Shown: piece after piece, positions 35,973-45,636 of the stretch | Layout of the letters: each line of letters starts with the position of its first letter | Position numbering within the stretch: position 1 is the first letter of the stretch | DNA from: Methylobacterium mesophilicum | GTDB lineage: Bacteria; Pseudomonadota; Alphaproteobacteria; Rhizobiales; Beijerinckiaceae | DNA length: 64,000 bases | Direction of reading: 5' to 3' | NCBI RefSeq assembly: GCF_022179445.1 | Contig: NZ_BPQU01000011.1 | Coordinates: 100,972-164,971 of the forward strand | Made by a program: the position numbers and the translations under genes | The notes under the pieces: model-generated | Seen by the model: only the letters and a program-made list of their open reading frames with translations | The model's database searches: none | What the model was told of the DNA's origin: nothing

Positions 35973-37646
35973 TCAGAACAACCCGTCGATCTGCCCGTCG
36001 GCATCCAGCCGGATCGTGTCGGCGGCGGGCACCCGGGGCAGGCCCGGCATGGTCATGATCTCCCCGCAGATCGCCACCACGAAGCCGGCACCGGCCGAGA
36101 GCCGGACGTCGCGCACCCCGACCACGTGGCCCTCGGGGGCGCCCATCAGGCTCGGGTTGGTGGAGAACGAGTACTGGGTCTTGGCCATGCAGATCGGCAG
36201 GTGGCCGTAGCCGTCCTTCTCGAAGGTGGCGAGTTTGCCCGCGGCCTTGGTCTCGATCTGGATGTCGGCGGCGCCGTACAGCTTGGTGGCGATCGCCCGG
36301 ATTTTTTCCGAAAGCGGCGCCTCGGTCTCGTAGGCGTAGCGGATCGGCGCCGGCTCGGCGGCGGCGAGCTTCACCACCGCGCGGGCCAGCTCCTCGGCGC
36401 CGGCGCCGCCCTCGGCCCAGTGGCGGCAGGTGATCGCCTCGACGTCGAGGCGCTCCCGGCACAGCTCCTTCAGCCGGGCATGCTCGGCGTCGGTATCCGC
36501 ATGGAAGTGGTTGACCGCGACCACCACGGGCAGGCCGAAGCCGCGCAGGTTGGTGACGTGCCGGGCGAGGTTGGCGAAGCCCTTCTCCAGGGCGCCGACG
36601 TTCTCGGCCCCGAGGCTCTTCTTGTCGACGCCGCCATGCATCTTGAGCGCGCGGATCGTGGCCACGACCACGACCGCCGAGGGGCTCAGGCCGGCCTGCC
36701 GGCACTTGATGTCCAGGAACTTCTCCGCGCCGAGGTCGGCGCCGAACCCGGCCTCGGTCACGGTGTAGTCGGCCAGCCGCAGGCCGGCCCGGGTGGCGAT
36801 CACCGAGTTGCAGCCATGGGCGATGTTGGCGAACGGGCCGCCGTGGATCAGGGCCGGGTTGCCCTCGAGCGTCTGCACCAGGTTCGGCTGCAGGGCGTCC
36901 TTGAGCAGCACCGTCATGGCGCCGGTGGCCTTCACGTCCTTGAGCGTGACGAGCTTGCGGTCGCGGGTCTCGGCGATGACGATCCGGCCCAGGCGCTCCT
37001 CGAGGTCGGCGAGGTCCTTGGCGAGGCAGAACACCGCCATCACCTCGGAGGCGACCGTGATGTCGAACCCGTCCTCCCGGGGGAAGCCGTTGGCGACGCC
37101 GCCGAGCGACTGGGTGATCTGGCGCAGGGCCCGGTCGTTCATGTCGACGACCCGGCGCCAGTGGATCCGCCGCACGTCGATGTTGAGCTCGTTCGCCCAG
37201 TAGACGTGGTTGTCGATCAGGGCGGCCGCGAGGCTGTGGGCCGACGTGATGGCGTGGAAGTCGCCCGTGAAGTGCAGGTTGATCTGCTCCATCGGCACGA
37301 CCTGGGCCTTGCCGCCGCCGGCCGCCCCGCCCTTCATGCCGAAGCAAGGGCCGAGCGAGGGCTCGCGCAGGCAGATCATGGTCTTCTGGCCGATGCGGTT
37401 CAGCGCGTCGCCGAGGCCCACCGTGGTGGTGGTCTTGCCCTCACCCGCGGGCGTCGGCGAGATCGCCGTCACCAGCACGAGCTTGCCGGGCGCCTTGCCC
37501 TCGAGCCCGGCGATGTAGCCGTGGTCGAGCTTGGCGATGTGCTTGCCGTAATTGTGCAGCGCCTCGTCCGGGATGCCGAGCTTCTCGGCGACCTGCGCGA
37601 TCGGCTTCAGGGTCGCGGCGCGGGCGATCTCGATATCTGACGGCAT
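35973..37646 (-). CDS. ftfL: Formate-tetrahydrofolate ligase
   Basis: Joins formate to tetrahydrofolate using ATP, giving 10-formyl-THF. In methylotrophs this is the gateway from formate to the serine cycle. The 557-aa length equals that of known bacterial enzymes. The P-loop [19 protein letters not shown] starts at residue 64. Other conserved segments are [29 protein letters not shown], and the C-terminal [20 protein letters not shown] and PAADTIRLD. The start [16 protein letters not shown] fits the family's N-terminus. A strong presence of this gene supports a methylotrophic host. The 259-bp gap upstream should hold its promoter. Confidence 0.96.
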   Translation of the reverse strand: MPSDIEIARAATLKPIAQVAEKLGIPDEALHNYGKHIAKLDHGYIAGLEGKAPGKLVLVTAISPTPAGEGKTTTTVGLGDALNRIGQKTMICLREPSLGPCFGMKGGAAGGGKAQVVPMEQINLHFTGDFHAITSAHSLAAALIDNHVYWANELNIDVRRIHWRRVVDMNDRALRQITQSLGGVANGFPREDGFDITVASEVMAVFCLAKDLADLEERLGRIVIAETRDRKLVTLKDVKATGAMTVLLKDALQPNLVQTLEGNPALIHGGPFANIAHGCNSVIATRAGLRLADYTVTEAGFGADLGAEKFLDIKCRQAGLSPSAVVVVATIRALKMHGGVDKKSLGAENVGALEKGFANLARHVTNLRGFGLPVVVAVNHFHADTDAEHARLKELCRERLDVEAITCRHWAEGGAGAEELARAVVKLAAAEPAPIRYAYETEAPLSEKIRAIATKLYGAADIQIETKAAGKLATFEKDGYGHLPICMAKTQYSFSTNPSLMGAPEGHVVGVRDVRLSAGAGFVVAICGEIMTMPGLPRVPAADTIRLDADGQIDGLF

Positions 37647-37905
37647 GGGCGTTCTCCCTGGCTCCGCGGGCCCGGCGCCCGCCCACCCGCCGACTGTTAT
37701 CGTACGGGGATCTTGCCTCGCGGTGATGTGCAGCGCCGGTCGCGCGGATGCGGTGGACGCAGCCCGGGACGCGGCGAGGCCGCCCAACGGGCAGCCGCGG
37801 CACTGTGCGTCAAACCGGCCGGAAAAGCGCGTCGATTTTTATGAGCCGACGGACAAATTAGTCTTGCCGGCCCGGAGAGTATGCGCGCCCCGCGGGAGGC
37901 GGGTT

Positions 37906-39774
37906 TTAGCCCCCCGACTTCTTGGCCTTGTCGGCGGCGCCCGGGGCCTCGTGCGGCTGCGGGGCGCCCTTGGGCAGTTCCGGATTCTCGGCGTTGTGCG
38001 GAGCCGCCACCGGGGCCGGCACGGTCTCGGCCGTGGCGGTCGGCTTCTCGATCTCCGGCAGGCCGTCCTTGAGCTTGTCGTTGATCTGCGCGAGGTCGTC
38101 CGGCTCGGGGTTCAGGTCCTTGGCGTGCTGCCACTGGAACTTGCCCTCGAGGCGCCGGCCCGCACGCCAGTAGGCGTCGCCGAGGTGGTCGTTGATGGTC
38201 GGGTCGCCGGGCTTCAACTCGACCGCCTTCTCCAACTCGCGCACCGCGTCGTCCCAGCGGCCCAGGCGGTAATAGGCCCAGCCCAGGCTGTCGACGATCA
38301 TGCCGTCCCGGGGGCTCGCGTCGGCGGCCTGCTGCAGCAGCTTGAACGCCTCGTCGATGTTGATCTTCTGGTCGACCCAGGAATAGCCGAGGTAGTTCAT
38401 CACCTGGGCCTTGGCGGCCGGCTGGCTCGCCGGCACCAGCGACAGGGCCTTCTTCAGGTCGGCCTCGGCCTTGGGCCATTGCTTGGCGCGCTCGTAGGCG
38501 GTGCCGCGGAAGTAGAAGGTGGTCCAGTAATTCGCCAGCGGCCGGTCGCCGATCAGGTCGATGGCGCGGGTGTAGGTGGCGGCCGCCTCCTCGTACTTCT
38601 TGCGCGCCCGCTGGACGTTGCCGAGCGCGGTGATCACGTCGATGTCGTCCGGATGCGCCTTCATGGCGGCGTCGAGATGGGCCAGCGCCTCGTCGCCCTT
38701 GCCCATCTGCTCCAGGTTGAGGCCGACCTGGATGTCGGCGTTGAGCTTGAGCGGCGAGGTCGCGGGGATCTGCGCGTAGGCCTCGTTGGCCCGCTCGGTC
38801 TGCTTCATCCGGTCCAGCGTGTCGGCGAGCGTCAGCCGGGCCAGCGCGTGGTCGGGGGCGAGGTAGAGCGCGAGCCGCAGGTAGATCACCGCGGGCAGCT
38901 CGTCGCCCTGCGTCGAGCCCGCCGAGCCCAGCCCGTACAGCACCTCGGCGGCGCCCTCCTGGGCGGTGCCGATCAGCCGGGCCAGCGGCTTGCCGTCCTT
39001 GAGCTTGTCGAGGGCGTCGCGCACCAGCGGGTGCCGGGGCGAGAGCTGGTCGAAGTCGGAATAGGCCTGGATCGCCAGGTCGGTGCGGCCGAGGCTGGCC
39101 TCCAGCCGGGCGTAGGCGTCGACGATCCGCAGGGTGTTGCGGTCGGCCTCGTAGGCGGCCTTGAGCCGCCGCTCGGCCTCGGCGTTGTCGCCGATCACCG
39201 AGGCGATCAGGCCGGCATGGTAGTCGCGGAAGGTGTTGTAGTAGCGCTCGCCCCGGAGCTTGTTGACCGTCTCCAGCGCCTTCTTGCCGTCGCCCGCGCC
39301 GGCGTAAGACCAGGCGGTCAGCAGCGTGGCGGTGAGGTCGGTGGCCGCCCCGCGGCCGCTCCTGGAAAAATTCTGGCGGGCGGCGGCCCACTGGCCGGCC
39401 TTGATCTGGCGCACCCCGAGGGAGAGGTTGGCCAGCCCGTTGGTGGGATCGCGGGCGATCAGCTTCTCGCCGGCCCGGAACGCGTCCGGCAGGGCGCCGT
39501 CGGCGAGCAGCGAGATGAAGGCGCGCTCGACCAGCTCGGCGTTGCGCGGGTCGGCCTTGACCGCCTCGCGGTAGAACGTCGCCGCCGCCGCCGTGTCCCG
39601 GGAGGCGCCCGCGATGTAGGCGGACAGGAAGTTGCCCTCCAGGGATTCCGCGGGTTCGTATTCGAGCAGCGGGGCCGACTCGCGCGGCTGGGCGGCCAGA
39701 ACGGTCTGAGGCAGGCCGGCGGCGAGCATCAGGGCGAGCGCCGAGACGCTCCGGCGGGCGCGTGTTGTCATCAT
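37906..39774 (-). CDS. TPR-repeat protein, exported
   Basis: A 622-aa protein with a signal peptide (MMTTRARRSVSALALMLAAG, ending near VLAAQ) and at least ten tetratricopeptide repeats. Examples are GMIVDSLGWAYYRLGRWDDAVRELEKAVELKP and DVITALGNVQRARKKYEEAAATYTRAIDL. The last 60 residues are Pro/Ala/Lys-rich. It resembles periplasmic or outer-membrane-associated TPR proteins in Hyphomicrobiales that assemble envelope complexes. Partner unknown. It lies upstream of ftfL on the same strand, separated by 259 bp. Confidence 0.85.
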   Translation of the reverse strand: MMTTRARRSVSALALMLAAGLPQTVLAAQPRESAPLLEYEPAESLEGNFLSAYIAGASRDTAAAATFYREAVKADPRNAELVERAFISLLADGALPDAFRAGEKLIARDPTNGLANLSLGVRQIKAGQWAAARQNFSRSGRGAATDLTATLLTAWSYAGAGDGKKALETVNKLRGERYYNTFRDYHAGLIASVIGDNAEAERRLKAAYEADRNTLRIVDAYARLEASLGRTDLAIQAYSDFDQLSPRHPLVRDALDKLKDGKPLARLIGTAQEGAAEVLYGLGSAGSTQGDELPAVIYLRLALYLAPDHALARLTLADTLDRMKQTERANEAYAQIPATSPLKLNADIQVGLNLEQMGKGDEALAHLDAAMKAHPDDIDVITALGNVQRARKKYEEAAATYTRAIDLIGDRPLANYWTTFYFRGTAYERAKQWPKAEADLKKALSLVPASQPAAKAQVMNYLGYSWVDQKINIDEAFKLLQQAADASPRDGMIVDSLGWAYYRLGRWDDAVRELEKAVELKPGDPTINDHLGDAYWRAGRRLEGKFQWQHAKDLNPEPDDLAQINDKLKDGLPEIEKPTATAETVPAPVAAPHNAENPELPKGAPQPHEAPGAADKAKKSGG

Positions 39775-39915
39775 GAACCGGTCGCGGCTCCTGGGCGCCG
39801 GCCCACGGGGGCCGGGCGCGAGAATGGCGGGGCATCCCCGAAAATCGCTGGGGACACTGAACGCATCCCGCCAGCCCCGCAAGGCGAAAGGATGGCGCGG
39901 GCCGGCCGTGTGGTC

Positions 39916-40511
39916 TCAGGCGGACATCACGAGGTCCACGGCCAAGCTGCCGAGTACGGCGGCGAGGGCAGCCTGCTGCAGGAGGTCCGTGACGGGCTCC
40001 GCCGTCAGCTTCGGGACGGCGCGATCGTAGACGACGCAGCAGGACGCGCCGGTCAGGCGCGAGCCGTACAGGATGCCGTCGGCATCGCTCGTCTCATGGA
40101 TCGCGCGGCTGAGGCGTGGGCCGTAGCGATGCGCCTTGGCGCGGCCGGCATCCGTCGGGACGCCGAGCCGGATCAGGCCGGTGGTGCGCAGGTCGATGAC
40201 GGTCAGCGGACTGGATGCGCTCACCCGTGTCACGCCCCAGCGGGCGATCTCCGCTGCGCCGATCCGGCGCCGGCGGCGATTCTCGAAGCGATCGCGGATC
40301 AGCGTCTCGGCCATGCCCGTCGTCAGGCCACGGCGAGGTAGAGAACCTTGAATCCGTCGTCCGGACTGGAGAAGCGCGACCGCCCGAACCCCATGCCGAG
40401 GGGCGTCGATCGGTATGCCAGCGGCGTGACGCGGTAATAGCTGCGCGGCTGGAAGGCGATGGCGAGGCTGGCGAGGACCGCGTGATCGAGCCTCGGCTCA
40501 TGCGAAGTCAT
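39916..40511 (-). pseudogene. RES-domain toxin gene, frameshifted
   Basis: The two halves of a RES-family toxin are in different frames. The first (start at 40511, MTSHEPRLDHAVL) gives YYRVTPLAYRSTPLG and FKVLYLAVA and then hits a stop at 40323-40325. The second continues MAETLIRDRFENR and, later, GILYGSRLTG..CCVVYDRA, the RES C-terminal signature. Adding one base after GTGGCC restores a continuous reading LAVALTTGMAETLI, and the 596-bp span is one base short of a whole number of codons (about 198 aa). RES toxins degrade NAD+. The toxin is presumably inactive unless this is a sequencing error. It overlaps the antitoxin stop by 14 bp. Confidence 0.8.
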
Positions 40512-41190
40512 CGCGGGCCGCATCGATGACGGAAGCGGCCCGTCCCCGCTTCAGGTCTTCGAGCGGCGATCCGCCGCGCACGTAGGGCTCAACCAGCCAG
40601 AGCCAGGCGGTGCGCGGATCACCGACGATCGCCAGCACCTCGGCGAGCCCCGCGACCGGACGGCCGTCGACGAACTGGGCGAGGGGGAACAGGTGCTTGC
40701 GCGTTCCCTTCAGCAAGCCCACGATCGCGCCGCTGCGCCGCCAATCCTGGAGGGTGGACCGCGCGATCCCGAGATTGGCTGCGAGTTCGCCCGCGCCCGC
40801 GAGGGGACCGGCCCAGTCCTCGAGCTTCAGGGGAAGCGCACAGGCCGCAAGCTGCTTTAGACCGTCCCGACGATCGATCGTCTCGCCCGGTGCCGCTCCG
40901 CGGCTCACTTCGACAGCGCCGAGAGGCTTCAGGATGAGCTTCCGCGGCTTTTCATCACCGGGCTCACTCGATCTTGAGACCGATCCCTCGGCTTTCAGAT
41001 GATCCAGCACGACGTGCATGGCCCGGACGACGTCGCCCTGCTCCACGGCCCGACCGACCGCTGCCATCAGGCCGGCGGTGTGCCTCAACGCCTCCGGCTC
41101 GGCTTCCGGATTGCGCCTCCGGAGCATGGCCAGCACGTCGTCGGACCGGATGTCGAGCGCGTCCGGCCCGGCTACTGAATCCCGTGCCAT
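40498..41190 (-). CDS. Xre/ParS-type antitoxin with DUF2384 (MbcA-like) C-terminus
   Basis: A 230-aa antitoxin partner of the adjacent RES toxin. The C-terminal phrase GLAEVLAIVGDPRTAWLWLVEPYVRGGSPLEDLKRG (about 178-213) is the DUF2384 toxin-binding domain. A helix-turn-helix segment precedes it (GAGELAANLGIARSTLQDWRRSGAIV, about 132-157). The N-terminal 90 residues hold a helical segment of their own. It is longer than most Xre antitoxins (about 120-160 aa), with an extra N-terminal part I do not recognise. It is intact even though its toxin is frameshifted. The divergent ETF-QO stop lies 71 bp away. Confidence 0.83.
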   Translation of the reverse strand: MARDSVAGPDALDIRSDDVLAMLRRRNPEAEPEALRHTAGLMAAVGRAVEQGDVVRAMHVVLDHLKAEGSVSRSSEPGDEKPRKLILKPLGAVEVSRGAAPGETIDRRDGLKQLAACALPLKLEDWAGPLAGAGELAANLGIARSTLQDWRRSGAIVGLLKGTRKHLFPLAQFVDGRPVAGLAEVLAIVGDPRTAWLWLVEPYVRGGSPLEDLKRGRAASVIDAARDDFA

Positions 41191-41261
41191 CCCGGCAGCC
41201 CTCCGCCTCCGCACAATCTCGTGCGGATTGTGCGGATTGTCCAGATCGGACGGAAGGTTTC

Positions 41262-42935
41262 TCACATATTCGGATAGTTCGGCCCGCCCGGGCCCTCCGG
41301 CGTCACCCAGTCGATGTTCTGGTTCGGATCCTTGATATCGCAGGTCTTGCAGTGGACGCAGTTCTGCGCGTTGATCTGGTAGCGCACGCCGTCGCTGGCG
41401 GCGGCGTCCTCCACCCATTCGTAGACGCCGGCCGGGCAGTAGCGGGACGAGGGGCCGCCGTAGACGTCGTGCTCGGAGCGCTTCTGCAGCTCGAGGTCGC
41501 GGACCTTGAGGTGGGGCGGCTGGTCCTCCTCGTGGTTGGTGTTCGAGAGGTAGACCGAGGAGAGCCGGTCGAAGGTCAGCTTGCCGTCCGGCTTCGGGTA
41601 GGTGATCGGCGTCACCTCCGAGAGCGGCTTGAGGCAGGCATGGTCCGGCTTGCCGTGCTTGAGCGTGCCGAACGGCGAGGCGCCGAGCAGGCTGGTCGCC
41701 CACATGTCGACCCCGCCGAGCCCGACCCCCACCAGGGTGCCGTAGCGCGACCAGAGCGGCTTGACGTTGCGCACGGCCTTGAGGTCCTGCCCGATCGGGC
41801 TGTCGCGCCAGCCGGCGTCGTAGGCGGCGAGCTCGTCGCCGGCCCGGCCGGCCTTCAGGGCGTCCGCGATGGCGTCGGCCGCCTGCATCCCGGACAGGAT
41901 CGCGTTGTGCGAGCCCTTGATCCGCGGCACGTTGACGAAGCCCGCCGAGCAGCCGACCAGGCAGCCGCCCGGGAACACGAGCTTGGGCACCGATTGCCAG
42001 CCGCCCTCCATGATGGCGCGCGCGCCGTAGCCGATGCGCTTGGCGCCCGCGAAGGTGTCGGCGATCATCGGGTGGGTCTTGAAGCGCTGGAACTCCTCGA
42101 ACGGCGACAGGGTCGGGTTCTCGTAGTTCAGGTGCGTGACGAAGCCGACCGACAGCAGGTTGTCGTCGAAATGGTAGAGCCAGGAGCCGCCGCCGGCCCG
42201 GTTCGGCAGGGGCCAGCCCATCGTGTGGCGCACCAGCCCCGGCTCGAAGGTGGAATCCGGCAGCTGCCACAGCTCCTTGACGCCGAGCCCGTACTTGAAG
42301 TGGTCGCTGTGCCGGTTGAGCGAGAACCGCTGGATCAGCCCCTTGGTCAGGTTGCCCCGGGCGCCCTCGCCGAACACTGTGTACTTGCCGCGCAGCTCCA
42401 TGCCGCGGGTGTAGTCCTCGCGCGGATCGCCCGAACGGCCGATCCCGAGGTCGCCCGTGGCGATGCCCGCCACCGCGCCGGATTCGTCGTACAGCACCTC
42501 CGAGGCCGGGAAGCCCGGATAGATCTCGACGCCGAGCGCTTCCGCCTGGGCGCCCAGATACTTGCAGGTGTTCGACAGCGAGCCGACGAAGTTGCCGTGG
42601 TTCGACATGAGCTTGGGGAAGAACACGTTCGGCAGGGTGACGCCGCTGTTCTTGGTCAGCATCATGAACTCGTCGCGCCGGACCTCGGTCTTGAGCGGCC
42701 GCTCCGGATCGGAGCGCCAGTCCGGGAGCAGCCGGTCGAGGCCGATCGGATCGATCACCGCGCCCGACAGGATGTGGGCGCCGACCTCGGAGCCTTTTTC
42801 CACAACGACGACGGAGATCTCCTCGCCGATCTCGGCCGCGCGCTGCTTCAGGCGGATCGCGGCGGCGAGCCCGGCCGGGCCGGCGCCGACCACGACCACG
42901 TCGAAATCCATGCTTTCGCGTTCGGGCAGCGCCAT
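41262..42935 (-). CDS. Electron-transfer flavoprotein-ubiquinone oxidoreductase
   Basis: A 557-aa inner-membrane-associated enzyme that passes electrons from ETF (fatty-acid and amino-acid dehydrogenases) to ubiquinone. The FAD dinucleotide motif is VVVVGAGPAGLAAAIRLK (13-30). Membrane and quinone-binding phrases such as GMELRGKYTVFGEGARGNL follow. The C-terminal ferredoxin-like domain shows CPAGVYEW and CVHCKTCDIKDPNQNI, which ligate the 4Fe-4S cluster. All ligands look intact. The start is fixed by an excellent GGAGG 7 bases upstream. No etfAB lies nearby. Confidence 0.95.
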   Translation of the reverse strand: MALPERESMDFDVVVVGAGPAGLAAAIRLKQRAAEIGEEISVVVVEKGSEVGAHILSGAVIDPIGLDRLLPDWRSDPERPLKTEVRRDEFMMLTKNSGVTLPNVFFPKLMSNHGNFVGSLSNTCKYLGAQAEALGVEIYPGFPASEVLYDESGAVAGIATGDLGIGRSGDPREDYTRGMELRGKYTVFGEGARGNLTKGLIQRFSLNRHSDHFKYGLGVKELWQLPDSTFEPGLVRHTMGWPLPNRAGGGSWLYHFDDNLLSVGFVTHLNYENPTLSPFEEFQRFKTHPMIADTFAGAKRIGYGARAIMEGGWQSVPKLVFPGGCLVGCSAGFVNVPRIKGSHNAILSGMQAADAIADALKAGRAGDELAAYDAGWRDSPIGQDLKAVRNVKPLWSRYGTLVGVGLGGVDMWATSLLGASPFGTLKHGKPDHACLKPLSEVTPITYPKPDGKLTFDRLSSVYLSNTNHEEDQPPHLKVRDLELQKRSEHDVYGGPSSRYCPAGVYEWVEDAAASDGVRYQINAQNCVHCKTCDIKDPNQNIDWVTPEGPGGPNYPNM

Positions 42936-43216
42936 CGTCGAGCCTCCTGTTTTCTTGTCGCTATGCCGGATCCGTTGCCGGATCGGCATTGTGTGCTGCC
43001 GTCTCAAGCGATTCCAGACTGGAAAGGCAAGCGGCCGCGGCCCGGACTTGAGCGAAAGCTCCCCTATGCCGCATGGGTGGGGAATACGGACGGGCTCGGG
43101 GCGACCCGGCGGTCAGCCTCGCGCCCGGCAGGGCGCCCGAGGCGCGCCGTTCGGTCACGCAAGTCCTTGCCGTCGAGCGGGTTTCAAGAGTTGTCCACAG
43201 GCATCGAGCGCCCCAC

Positions 43217-44098
43217 ATGCTGATCAGCATGCCGAGCCCCACCGACGCGCAAGCCGACCTCATCGCCTATCTCGATTTCCACGTGGAGGCCGGCGCCGAC
43301 GCGGTCCTCGACGAGCAGCCGCACGACCGGTTCGGCGAGGCCGACACGCCGGCGCCGACCCTGCGGGCGCCCCGGCGCCCGGCCGCGGCCCCCCGGCCCG
43401 CCGCCCCGTCGCACGGCCTCGTGCCGCCCCCGGGCTCACCCCCGCCCCCGGCTCCGGCCCGCACCTTCGGGCGTGCGGCGAGCGCCCAGCCGGACGAGGC
43501 GGCGAGCGACGCCCGCGCCCGGGCCCGCGAGGCCAAGAGCCTCGACGAACTCGAAAAGATCCTGGCGGATTTCGACGCCTGCCCGCTGCGCTTCACCGCC
43601 AAGAACCTGGTCTTCGCCGACGGCAATCCCGAGGCGCGGGTGATGTTTCTCGGGGAGGCCCCGGGCGCCGACGAGGACAGGATCGGCAAGCCGTTCATGG
43701 GCCGCTCGGGCCAGCTCCTCGACAAGATGATGGCGGCGGTCGGGCTGGACCGGACCAGCGCCTATATCGGCAACATCGTGCCCTGGCGGCCCCCGGGCAA
43801 CCGCAACCCGACCCCCCAGGAGGTGGCGGTGTGCCGGCCCTTCGTGGAGCGCCAGATCGAGCTGGTCGATCCGGAGGTGATCGTCTGCCTCGGCGCCCCC
43901 GCGACCCAGACGCTGACCGGCACCAAGGACGGGATCCTGCGGACCCGCGGCCGGCTGTTCCCGTACAAGCTGCCGACCGGCGAGGCGAAGCTGCTGGCCA
44001 CCCTCCACCCGGCCTTCCTGCTGCGCCAGCCGGTACAGAAGCGCCTCGCGTGGCGGGATTTTCGCGCCTTGCGCGCCCTGCTCGACGGGAAAGCTTGA
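43217..44098 (+). CDS. Uracil-DNA glycosylase, family 4
   Basis: A 293-aa repair enzyme that removes uracil from DNA. The glycosylase domain covers about 115-290. Family 4 signatures are FADGNPEARVMFLGEAPGADEDRIGKPFMGRSGQLLD (motif with GEAPGADED) and the Fe-S cluster cysteines CPL near the domain start, CRP, and the C-x-GAPA segment. The C-terminal ATLHPAFLLRQP is motif 2. The N-terminal 100 residues are Pro/Ala-rich and look disordered, a common extension in alphaproteobacteria. An ATG at 43229 is an alternative start. The gene is divergent from ETF-QO. Confidence 0.93.
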   Translation: MLISMPSPTDAQADLIAYLDFHVEAGADAVLDEQPHDRFGEADTPAPTLRAPRRPAAAPRPAAPSHGLVPPPGSPPPPAPARTFGRAASAQPDEAASDARARAREAKSLDELEKILADFDACPLRFTAKNLVFADGNPEARVMFLGEAPGADEDRIGKPFMGRSGQLLDKMMAAVGLDRTSAYIGNIVPWRPPGNRNPTPQEVAVCRPFVERQIELVDPEVIVCLGAPATQTLTGTKDGILRTRGRLFPYKLPTGEAKLLATLHPAFLLRQPVQKRLAWRDFRALRALLDGKA

Positions 44099-44235
44099 CC
44101 GGAGCCGCGGAACCGGGCGTTCCCTCCCGTCATTAGAGCTTCGTCCCGAACGGTGTCTGCCGGCTTTCGGACATAGGCGATGCACAGTTAGGACCGCACC
44201 CTGCCCGGCGGCAGGCGCGGCATCAGGGCGGTACC

Positions 44236-45147
44236 ATGCGCTGGGACGATCTACGCAGCTCCGACAACGTCGAGGATCGCCGCGGTGAGGGCGGTGGCGG
44301 CGGCGGAATGGGCTTCCCGGGCGGCGGCGCGGGCGGCCTCGGGATCGGCACCATCGTGGTGCTGATGATCATCGGCTACTTCACCGGCATCAACCCGGCG
44401 ATCCTGATCGGCGGCGCCCAGCAGATCGGCCGCGGCGGCGGCCAGCAGGAGCAGCAGGCCGACCCGCAGACCCAGTCCCGGCGCCGCCAGGCCCCGACGG
44501 ACGAGAGCGGCCGGTTCGCGTCGAAGATCCTGGGCAACACCGAGGACGTGTGGAGCCAGATCCTGCCGCAGCAGACCGGCAAGCAATACACCCCGACGAC
44601 CCTGGTGCTGTACACCGGCGGCACCCGCTCCGGCTGCGGCTCGGCCCAGGCCGCCATGGGCCCGTTCTACTGCCCGCTCGACAAGAAGGTCTACCTGGAC
44701 ACCGGCTTCTTCAAGGAGATGGCGAGCAAGTTCGGCGTGAAGGGCGACTTCGCCTACGCATACGTCATCGCCCACGAGGTCGGCCACCACGTCCAGGACG
44801 TGCTCGGCATCCTGGGCAAGGTCCAGGCCCGCCAGCAGCAGGCCTCCAGCAAGACCGAGGCGAACGCCCTGTCGGTGCGGATCGAGCTGATGGCCGATTG
44901 CCTGGCCGGCGTCTGGGCCAAGAACTCGAACGACAAGTACGCCGAGCTGGAGCAGGGCGACATCGACGAGGCCCTCAACGCCGCCGCCCAGATCGGCGAC
45001 GATTCGCTGCAGAAGCGCTCGCAGGGCTACGTGGTGCCGGATTCCTTCACGCACGGCTCCTCGGCCCAGCGCCAGCGCTGGTTCACCGCCGGCTACAAGA
45101 GCGGCCAGACCAAGGCCTGCGACACGTTCCGGACGGCGAACAACTGA
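44236..45147 (+). CDS. YpfJ-family neutral zinc metallopeptidase
   Basis: A 303-aa membrane-linked peptidase. A Gly-rich N-terminus (GGGGGGMGFPGG) precedes one transmembrane helix (about 37-58, GTIVVLMIIGYFTGINP). The catalytic domain has the HExxH motif HEVGHHVQDVLG at 180-191, with the third zinc ligand probably in the ELMADCLAGVW segment. The family phrase FFKEMASKFGVKGDFAYAYVIAH precedes it. Substrates of the family are unknown. A dispersed repeat fragment lies after the stop. Confidence 0.88.
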   Translation: MRWDDLRSSDNVEDRRGEGGGGGGMGFPGGGAGGLGIGTIVVLMIIGYFTGINPAILIGGAQQIGRGGGQQEQQADPQTQSRRRQAPTDESGRFASKILGNTEDVWSQILPQQTGKQYTPTTLVLYTGGTRSGCGSAQAAMGPFYCPLDKKVYLDTGFFKEMASKFGVKGDFAYAYVIAHEVGHHVQDVLGILGKVQARQQQASSKTEANALSVRIELMADCLAGVWAKNSNDKYAELEQGDIDEALNAAAQIGDDSLQKRSQGYVVPDSFTHGSSAQRQRWFTAGYKSGQTKACDTFRTANN

Positions 45148-45181
45148 GGCCGGGTCAGAGATTCAGCGAGCAGGCCCTGTC

Positions 45182-45205
45182 TTTGCGAGCGTAAGCGAAG
45201 CGATG
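45182..45205. repeat. Short GCGAGCG/AGCGAAG repeat fragment
   Basis: The phrase TTGCGAGCGTAAGCGAAGCG matches the style of short intergenic repeats common in alphaproteobacteria. Only one copy is seen in this window. Confidence 0.35.
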
Positions 45206-45245
45206 ACGGCGAGAGTTCCCAGTCCAGCGTCATCTCACCAGCGGC

Positions 45246-45277
45246 TCAGCGAAGGGCTTGGCTTGGACCTTCTTGCG
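45246..45277. repeat. Imperfect direct repeat, left copy (remnant of the 86-aa gene end)
   Basis: About 28 of 34 positions match 46081-46113 in the same orientation (shared cores GAAGGGC, TTGGC, TGGACCTTC). On the minus strand it would encode RKKVQA, like RRKVQA at the end of the 86-aa gene. The two copies bracket the AbrB-VapC module. Confidence 0.5.
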
Positions 45278-45357
45278 CGCCCTCCAGCATCCTGACGACA
45301 GGACTACAGGCTTGACGCGCATGTCGTTTCGCAGTCCCGTTCGATCCAGTCCGACTT

Positions 45358-45636
45358 ATGGAGAGCGCGATGGCGTCCGTCGCCGTGACGCCGAAAGGAC
45401 AGGTCACCCTGAAACGTGACCTGCTCCAACACCTCGGCATCAAGCCCGGGGAGCGAATCGACTTCGAGAAACTGCCCGGTGGTGAGTTGCGCGTGCGGGC
45501 GGCCCGGCCCTCCGGCACGATCGACAAGTTCCTCCATGCCCTCGATGGAAAAGTGACGCTGGATAAGCCGCTGACGATCGAGGCGATGAACGCCATCGCT
45601 GAAGCGGGCTGGTCCGGCACGCCGGACGACGCATGA
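45358..45636 (+). CDS. vapB: AbrB/MazE-type antitoxin
   Basis: A 92-aa antitoxin with an AbrB swapped-hairpin DNA-binding domain: VAVTPKGQVTLKRDLLQHLGIKPGERIDFEKLPGGELRV (about 8-47). The C-terminal part would bind the toxin. An internal Met at 45370 could be the true start, removing four residues. It overlaps the VapC start by 4 bp (ATGA), the usual arrangement. It represses its own operon in characterised relatives. Confidence 0.9.
   Translation: MESAMASVAVTPKGQVTLKRDLLQHLGIKPGERIDFEKLPGGELRVRAARPSGTIDKFLHALDGKVTLDKPLTIEAMNAIAEAGWSGTPDDA

Noticed and set aside
40323..40523. Programmed frameshift in the RES toxin
   Set aside because: There is no slippery heptamer or downstream structure at the junction, so a simple mutation or sequencing error is more likely.
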